A model generated the notes under the pieces. The model did no database searches. It worked only from the letters and a program-made list of their open reading frames with translations, and had not been told where the DNA came from. From NCBI GenBank assembly GCA_027055635.1, contig JALUMZ010000160.1, positions 1 through 9,648 of the forward strand: a stretch of 9,648 bases of DNA, in the 5' to 3' direction. The first letter of the stretch is position 1. Every line of letters starts with the position of its first letter. This DNA is from Campylobacteraceae bacterium. GTDB taxonomy: Bacteria > Campylobacterota > Campylobacteria > Campylobacterales > Sulfurospirillaceae. The position numbers and the translations under genes were made by a program. Positions 6,161-9,648 of the stretch are shown in pieces.

Positions 6161-6187
6161 TTTTTTAAGAGCAAAGCTCTTAAAAAA
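6161..6187. repeat. Perfect 12-bp stem-loop upstream of soxZ
   Basis: TTTTTTAAGAGC (6161-6172) and GCTCTTAAAAAA (6176-6187) pair perfectly around an AAA loop. The stem ends in A rather than T in the direction of transcription, so it is not a standard intrinsic terminator. It sits about 25 nt before the soxZ Shine-Dalgarno and could mark an mRNA 5' end, a processing site or a stabiliser for the soxZ message. Confidence 0.8.
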
Positions 6188-6227
6188 TTCACGCTCTACT
6201 AAAGCTTAGCCTGTCGGCTAGAACCTT
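6186..6227. repeat. Direct repeat unit 1 in the soxY-soxZ gap
   Basis: The first 24 bases (6186-6209) are identical to 6268-6291. Key words are AATTCACGCTCTACT and AAAGCTTAG. A mini-hairpin follows, TAGCC (6207-6211), loop TGTC, GGCTA (6216-6220), then GAACCTT. Unit 2 has the same layout but a different, still self-complementary, stem. Confidence 0.85.
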
Positions 6228-6242
6228 GTCTAGCACTCAATC

Positions 6243-6269
6243 TTGCCAAGGAAGTGAATTCCCTGTCAA
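6243..6269. repeat. Imperfect hairpin with CCCTGTCAA arm in the soxY-soxZ gap
   Basis: TTGCCAAGGAA (6243-6253) pairs with TTCCCTGTCAA (6259-6269) at 9 of 11 positions around a GTGAA loop. An alternative fold pairs GTGAATT (6254-6260) with AATTCAC (6268-6274), which perfectly closes a CCCTGTC loop. The arm CCCTGTCAA (6261-6269) relates this element to the hairpins in the two other sox gaps. Confidence 0.65.
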
Positions 6270-6308
6270 TTCACGCTCTACTAAAGCTTAGGCTTTGCCT
6301 AGAACTTT
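6268..6308. repeat. Direct repeat unit 2 in the soxY-soxZ gap
   Basis: Bases 6268-6291 repeat 6186-6209 exactly (24 nt, 82 nt apart). The mini-hairpin is TAGGC (6289-6293), loop TTT, GCCTA (6297-6301), then GAACTTT. Compared with unit 1, the stem pairs differ on both sides in a compensating way, which suggests that the fold matters. Confidence 0.85.
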
Positions 6309-6349
6309 ATTTTTATCTTCTCTTTCTTATGCTCTTTGTTTTGTTGGTA

Positions 6350-6805
6350 TCAACCGCCACATCCGCCTACTGTTACTTTTACTTGTTTTGTTGTTACATG
6401 AAGCTTACCGTTTGCATCTTCTACCACTAATCTTACATTTCCTGTTTTTCTCATCTTAATTCTTGTTGAAAATTTCGGGATAGTTCCTTCACTTAACTCC
6501 CAAGTAACTGCTAGTGGGTGTGGATTGCCATCTATGATTAGTGTCATAGTTTTCGCATTATCAAGACTTGTAGAAACTGTTACAGGAACTGCGCCACCAT
6601 TTTCTGCGATATCCGGAAGTTTTAATTTTGCTTTATCATCCTTTATAACACTTGTAGTACCATAAGCATCTTTTAATGCAGCATCACCTGAGGTTGCCAT
6701 AAAAGCTTTTGGGTGCTCTGAAAATATGCTTGCGCTTCCTACTGTTTGAAGTGCTGTTACTGCCATTGTTGCGAAACCTAATCCTAAAAAATTTCTTCTT
6801 TTCAT
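6350..6805 (-). CDS. soxY: SoxY, substrate-carrying subunit of SoxYZ
   Basis: A 151-residue periplasmic carrier protein. It starts with a twin-arginine signal (MKRRNFLGLGFATMAV, RR at 3-4) and ends in the hallmark GGCGG tail, whose Cys149 carries thiosulfate and then sulfane sulfur on its swinging C-terminal arm between SoxXA, SoxB and SoxCD. The mature region (about 40-140) is the immunoglobulin-like beta domain. Length is normal for the family. The start at 6805 has GAGGAAG upstream at about 8-10 nt and lies 15 nt after soxX. Only one SoxYZ pair is present here. Some relatives carry a second soxZY pair next to soxCD; none is seen here. Confidence 0.96.
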   Translation of the reverse strand: MKRRNFLGLGFATMAVTALQTVGSASIFSEHPKAFMATSGDAALKDAYGTTSVIKDDKAKLKLPDIAENGGAVPVTVSTSLDNAKTMTLIIDGNPHPLAVTWELSEGTIPKFSTRIKMRKTGNVRLVVEDANGKLHVTTKQVKVTVGGCGG

Positions 6806-6820
6806 AATTCATCTTCCTCT

Positions 6821-7189
6821 TTATTTTGATTTTGTTGTTGCTTGTAGATATGCTACGAGTGCATCTATTTGGTGCTTTGTTATCTTGTGACTTCTTCCCA
6901 TTGGTGGCATTAGGGTATTTGGTACTGTTTTGTTTGGATCCCAAATTTTTTCAAACAGATATGCCTTTGGATAGGCATCAAGATTTGCCAATTTCGGACC
7001 AATATCACCAGTTTGTGGTATGCTTGGATCACCTTGAACTGCATGACAAGCTAAACAGTTGCCTTGTTTTTTTGTTACAAAAACTTTTCGTCCCTCTTTA
7101 ACCAAGGCTTCATTGCTAGCAGCATTAACTACTGTAGTGCTTATTGCACTCATGATAGCTATTGCTAATAATTTTTTTACACTTATCAT
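6821..7189 (-). CDS. soxX: SoxX, monoheme cytochrome c subunit of SoxXA
   Basis: A 122-residue periplasmic cytochrome c that accepts the electrons released when SoxXA couples thiosulfate to SoxY. A Sec signal peptide covers about 1-23 (ending VVNAAS). The single heme motif is CLACH (45-49). GDIGPKLANL and the segment TLMPPMGRSHKIT (92-104) give the expected axial methionine (Met94 or Met97). The C-terminal helix is HQIDALVAYLQ. It is a short SoxX with no N-terminal extension. The start at 7189 follows AAGGAG with a 5-nt spacer. It lies 18 nt after soxD. Separation of soxX from soxA by soxY and soxZ is a common gene order. Confidence 0.95.
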   Translation of the reverse strand: MISVKKLLAIAIMSAISTTVVNAASNEALVKEGRKVFVTKKQGNCLACHAVQGDPSIPQTGDIGPKLANLDAYPKAYLFEKIWDPNKTVPNTLMPPMGRSHKITKHQIDALVAYLQATTKSK

Positions 7190-7207
7190 CTTTTCTCCTT
7201 TATAAGA

Positions 7208-8317
7208 TTATTTGCTTTTTTCAAGCATATATTTGACTGTACTCTTGACATCTTCATCTTTCAATGACATATCTCCACCTTTTGGAGGCATTGCATTTAA
7301 GCCTTTTAGAGCGTGCTCAAATACATCTTTTATGTTTTCTTTTCTCACATGTGCCCAATCAGCTTTTTCTCCAAATTTTGGAGCTCCAGCTATACCTGAA
7401 TCGTGACAGCCTGCACATGTATTTTCATATATAGTTTTGCCTATATCACTTTTTGATTCCTTCTTATTGTTATCAAACGAGTATCTTTCATCTCCAAAAG
7501 GAGGTTTTACCACAGTTGCATCCGTCTTTATGTGCATGACAACCATTTTTGATTTGTCTATACAGTTTTTCATGCATCTTGTATTGTGGGTGTCTGGTTT
7601 TCTTAGATTGTTATACTCAAAACCTTTTTCATTTGGAAGGTGTACTGCTTTTATAAATTTTCTGTCTATTACAGTATCATCTTCTATATCAGCCCCGTTT
7701 ACCTGAATCTCATTTAACTGAAGCAGATAACCAAGTATCCCATAAACTTCACTGTTACTAAGTGATTTTGGGGCAGATAGCGGCATAGCAGTTTGGATAT
7801 ACCAAAAAAACGGTGCTATATAAGGAGCATAACTTCCTATTGTCTTAAGAGGTCCTGGATCTCCACCGGTTTTTGGATGAAGTTTCAGAGTGCCGATTCC
7901 ACCAGCTAAAACTGGAAATCTATCAACTCCTTCTCCAAAGTCACCATGACAAGTGGCACATTTTGCTGCAAATACTTGCGCACCCTTTTCTACATTCATA
8001 GCTCCATCAGGCAAACCTTTGCCATCAGGTCTTGTATCTGTATCCCATGCTTTTACTATCTCTTTAGAAGCTTTTACGCCAAAATTGTGATTTTTTCCGC
8101 TTATTTGTGATTTGTAAACTTCTTTTACAGTGATAACATTTTTTCTGATTATTGCACCATCCACATTTGTTTCAAGTCCCTGCTTATTTTTTGCAGTGCT
8201 TGGATATGGATACATATCTGGATTTGCCGGTGTATAACTAAGTTTTGCTGCGCTTAAGCTTGTGGCAATTAAAGCAGTGCCTATAAGCAATGTAAGATTA
8301 CGCATAGATATGTACAT
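7208..8317 (-). CDS. soxD: SoxD, diheme cytochrome c subunit of sulfane dehydrogenase SoxCD
   Basis: A 369-residue periplasmic diheme cytochrome c that takes the electrons from the molybdenum subunit SoxC during oxidation of SoxY-bound sulfane sulfur. A signal peptide covers about the first 24 residues (ends LSAA). Heme motif 1 is CATCH (about 120-124), with TAMPL as a likely axial methionine region. Heme motif 2 is CAGCH (about 301-305), with NAMPPKGG (Met at about 343) as its ligand. A CxxxC pair (RCMKNC, about 248-252) lies between the domains and may form a disulfide. ATGs at 8320 and 8317 are both possible; GGAGG at 8328-8324 is 6 nt from 8317, which is preferred. The gene overlaps the end of soxC by 20 nt, implying translational coupling of the two subunits. 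Confidence 0.94.
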   Translation of the reverse strand: MYISMRNLTLLIGTALIATSLSAAKLSYTPANPDMYPYPSTAKNKQGLETNVDGAIIRKNVITVKEVYKSQISGKNHNFGVKASKEIVKAWDTDTRPDGKGLPDGAMNVEKGAQVFAAKCATCHGDFGEGVDRFPVLAGGIGTLKLHPKTGGDPGPLKTIGSYAPYIAPFFWYIQTAMPLSAPKSLSNSEVYGILGYLLQLNEIQVNGADIEDDTVIDRKFIKAVHLPNEKGFEYNNLRKPDTHNTRCMKNCIDKSKMVVMHIKTDATVVKPPFGDERYSFDNNKKESKSDIGKTIYENTCAGCHDSGIAGAPKFGEKADWAHVRKENIKDVFEHALKGLNAMPPKGGDMSLKDEDVKSTVKYMLEKSK

Positions 8318-9596
8318 CATTTACCTCCCCATTACTTTTTACTTCCCATGTTTGTATAGCATTTCTGTGATATACTGCCTCTTTACCACGAGCTGCAACT
8401 ATCTGTTTTGCTGTTGGTTGAGTATAGCCTGTATCATCTGTTGCTCTGCTCTGTAACATCATAGGTTTTCCATCCCAATTTACTTCTATTGCAAATCTTG
8501 TGACAGCTTTTGGAAGAACTGCACTTGTAAACTTAGCTTCCTTCCATGTATTTCCACCATCAGTTGAGACATCAACATGAGTGATGGAACCTCTTCCTGA
8601 CCATGCAATTCCTTCTACTTTTATAACGCCTTTTTTTGCATCTTTCCAGTTTCTCTCAGGACAAGGAGAAGTTATGACAGAGTTTGCTTCCATAACCCAG
8701 TTATACATCTTAGCATGTCCATCATACTGTAGCATGGTGTATTTTGTACTCTCTTCTCTAACCATCCATGATTTTGTATCAAACTTCAATCTTTTCAGCC
8801 ATTTTACCTGTATAGCTCCTTCCCAACCTGGAAGAAATAGTCTTACAGGATAACCTTGTTCAGGTCTTAGGGCTTCTCCATTCATTGCATATACGAGCAT
8901 AGCGTCATCTAAAACTTTCTCTATAGGAACACTTCTTCCGACACCTGCTGGATCTGAACCTTCAGGGAACATCCATTTTGCTTCTGGTTTTAAACCAATG
9001 TCCTCAAGTATAACTTTCAATGGAACTCCCGTCCACTCAGAACAAGAGAGCATACCATGTGTGACTTGAAGTGAGTTTAGTCCCGGACCTCTGTATTCCA
9101 TACCATTGTTGGCTGCACACTCAAATGAGTGGATAACACTGATACTAGGGTATCTTTTGATGTCTTCCAAAGTAAGAACAACCTCTTTCTCTACAAGACC
9201 ATGTATCAAAAGTCTCCACTCTAATGGATTTATATCTACAACTCCACCGTGACATCTAGTAAAATGCAGTCCGTTAGGAACTATGATCCCCTTTAGATCC
9301 TGCCAAGGTGTAAAGCTGATAGATGCTTTTTGGTCAGCAGTAAGCCAAGGTACAAATCTTCTAACAACATTTGCTTCATACTTTGATGGAATACCGTATG
9401 GATTTGCATTATTGTCTCTTCCCCACTTGAATCCCCAAGATGGATTATTTGGAGGTAAGTTTTTAGAATCAACATGTGACTCACCTGCCTCTAATTTTGT
9501 AGCACCGACACCTCCTAAGGTAGCGGCTGCTGCTGCGGAAAAGAAAAATCCTTTTCGCAAAAACTCTCTTCTGCTTTTTTGAGGAGTTTTTTCCAT
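8298..9596 (-). CDS. soxC: SoxC, molybdopterin subunit of sulfane dehydrogenase SoxCD (N-terminus may extend past window)
   Basis: At least 432 residues, in the sulfite-oxidase family. In SoxCD it oxidises the sulfane sulfur on SoxY, releasing six electrons. The twin-arginine signal is SRREFLRKGFFFSAAAAATLGG. The molybdenum domain shows HFTRCHGGVVDINP (111-124), the molybdenum-ligand cysteine in HSFECAANNG (Cys160), and PGWEGAIQVKWLKRL (256-270). The C-terminal dimer domain has GIAWSGRGSITHVDVSTDGG (329-348). ATG 9596 has only a poor, distant site (GAGG about 11 nt away). The frame stays open without a stop to the right edge and reads SELKKEVAKEMEKT-like sequence, so the true start may lie outside the window and the gene may be partial. 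First visible gene of the operon; overlaps soxD by 20 nt. Confidence 0.95.
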   Translation of the reverse strand: MEKTPQKSRREFLRKGFFFSAAAAATLGGVGATKLEAGESHVDSKNLPPNNPSWGFKWGRDNNANPYGIPSKYEANVVRRFVPWLTADQKASISFTPWQDLKGIIVPNGLHFTRCHGGVVDINPLEWRLLIHGLVEKEVVLTLEDIKRYPSISVIHSFECAANNGMEYRGPGLNSLQVTHGMLSCSEWTGVPLKVILEDIGLKPEAKWMFPEGSDPAGVGRSVPIEKVLDDAMLVYAMNGEALRPEQGYPVRLFLPGWEGAIQVKWLKRLKFDTKSWMVREESTKYTMLQYDGHAKMYNWVMEANSVITSPCPERNWKDAKKGVIKVEGIAWSGRGSITHVDVSTDGGNTWKEAKFTSAVLPKAVTRFAIEVNWDGKPMMLQSRATDDTGYTQPTAKQIVAARGKEAVYHRNAIQTWEVKSNGEVNDVHIYA

Positions 9597-9648
9597 CTCT
9601 TTGGCTACCTCTTTTTTTAATTCGGAAGTAGAGAGAGTGGAGCTAGAT

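Noticed and set aside
6161..6187. Intrinsic terminator upstream of soxZ
   Set aside because: The stem is strong but ends in A-rich rather than T-rich sequence in the direction of transcription, and five or more co-functional genes follow.
6124..6192. N-terminal extension of SoxZ starting at ATG 6192
   Set aside because: The 23 extra residues come from a hairpin and non-coding sequence. AGGAG is 8 nt from ATG 6123, where SoxZ homology starts.
5807..6202. 131-codon plus-strand open frame over soxZ
   Set aside because: Antisense shadow of soxZ; no start signal, no recognisable domain, and its hydrophobic look comes from reading soxZ codons in reverse.
6186..6308. CRISPR array
   Set aside because: Only two exact repeat copies with one unequal spacer, and repeats followed by variable mini-hairpins; no cas genes in the window.
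6684..6944. 86-codon minus-strand frame bridging soxX and soxY
   Set aside because: Out-of-frame reading of the soxX end and soxY start; lysine/asparagine-rich nonsense that ignores two well-supported genes.

Overview
This window is most of a sulfur-oxidation (sox) operon. It comes from a low-GC, chemolithotrophic bacterium, most likely a member of the Campylobacterota (Sulfurimonas/Sulfurovum/Sulfuricurvum-like). The assignment rests on four things: the AT-rich, lysine-rich proteins; the character of the Sox proteins (monoheme SoxA, short SoxX, a SoxK-type lipoprotein between soxA and soxB); the style of the MnmG C-terminus at the left edge; and compact gene spacing. Genus is inference; no rRNA or other marker is present.

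Layout. The left edge (2-316, + strand) holds the last ~104 codons of mnmG, a tRNA-modification gene unrelated to the rest. After a 117-nt convergent gap, everything else is on the minus strand and is read from right to left: soxC (9596 or further upstream to 8298), soxD, soxX, soxY, soxZ, soxA, soxK, soxB, then a metallo-beta-lactamase-fold exported protein, an exported DsrE-family protein, and an exported cytochrome c-thioredoxin fusion (SoxW-like) that ends at 434. Spacing is 20 nt or less almost everywhere, with a soxC/soxD overlap, so this looks like one transcription unit whose promoter lies outside the window to the right.

How it works together (family knowledge). SoxXA attaches thiosulfate to the C-terminal GGCGG cysteine of SoxY in the SoxYZ carrier. 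SoxB hydrolyses off the sulfone sulfur as sulfate. SoxCD oxidises the remaining sulfane sulfur so the cycle can repeat. Presence of SoxCD predicts full oxidation to sulfate without obligatory sulfur storage. SoxK is expected to assist SoxXA. Export signals agree: Tat-type signals on SoxC, SoxY and SoxB; Sec-type on SoxD, X and A; a lipobox on SoxK; none on SoxZ, which normally travels with SoxY.

Unusual parts. (1) A three-gene exported module follows soxB: an MBL-fold protein with several altered metal ligands (NxHxDR instead of HxHxDH, GN instead of GD), a DsrE-family protein with one conserved-looking cysteine, and a CASCH cytochrome fused to a CYYC thioredoxin domain. (2) Three gaps break the otherwise tight packing (soxY-soxZ 226 nt, soxZ-soxA 152 nt, soxB-MBL 46 nt). 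Each contains a hairpin sharing the arm CCCTGYCAA. The soxY-soxZ gap also carries a 24-nt exact direct repeat whose downstream mini-hairpins differ by compensatory base changes. These are the best candidates for undescribed elements, either mobile-repeat remnants or mRNA processing/stability elements that tune Sox stoichiometry. No mobile-element genes, tRNA, rRNA, CRISPR array or convincing promoter was seen. No stretch over 300 nt lacks a gene.
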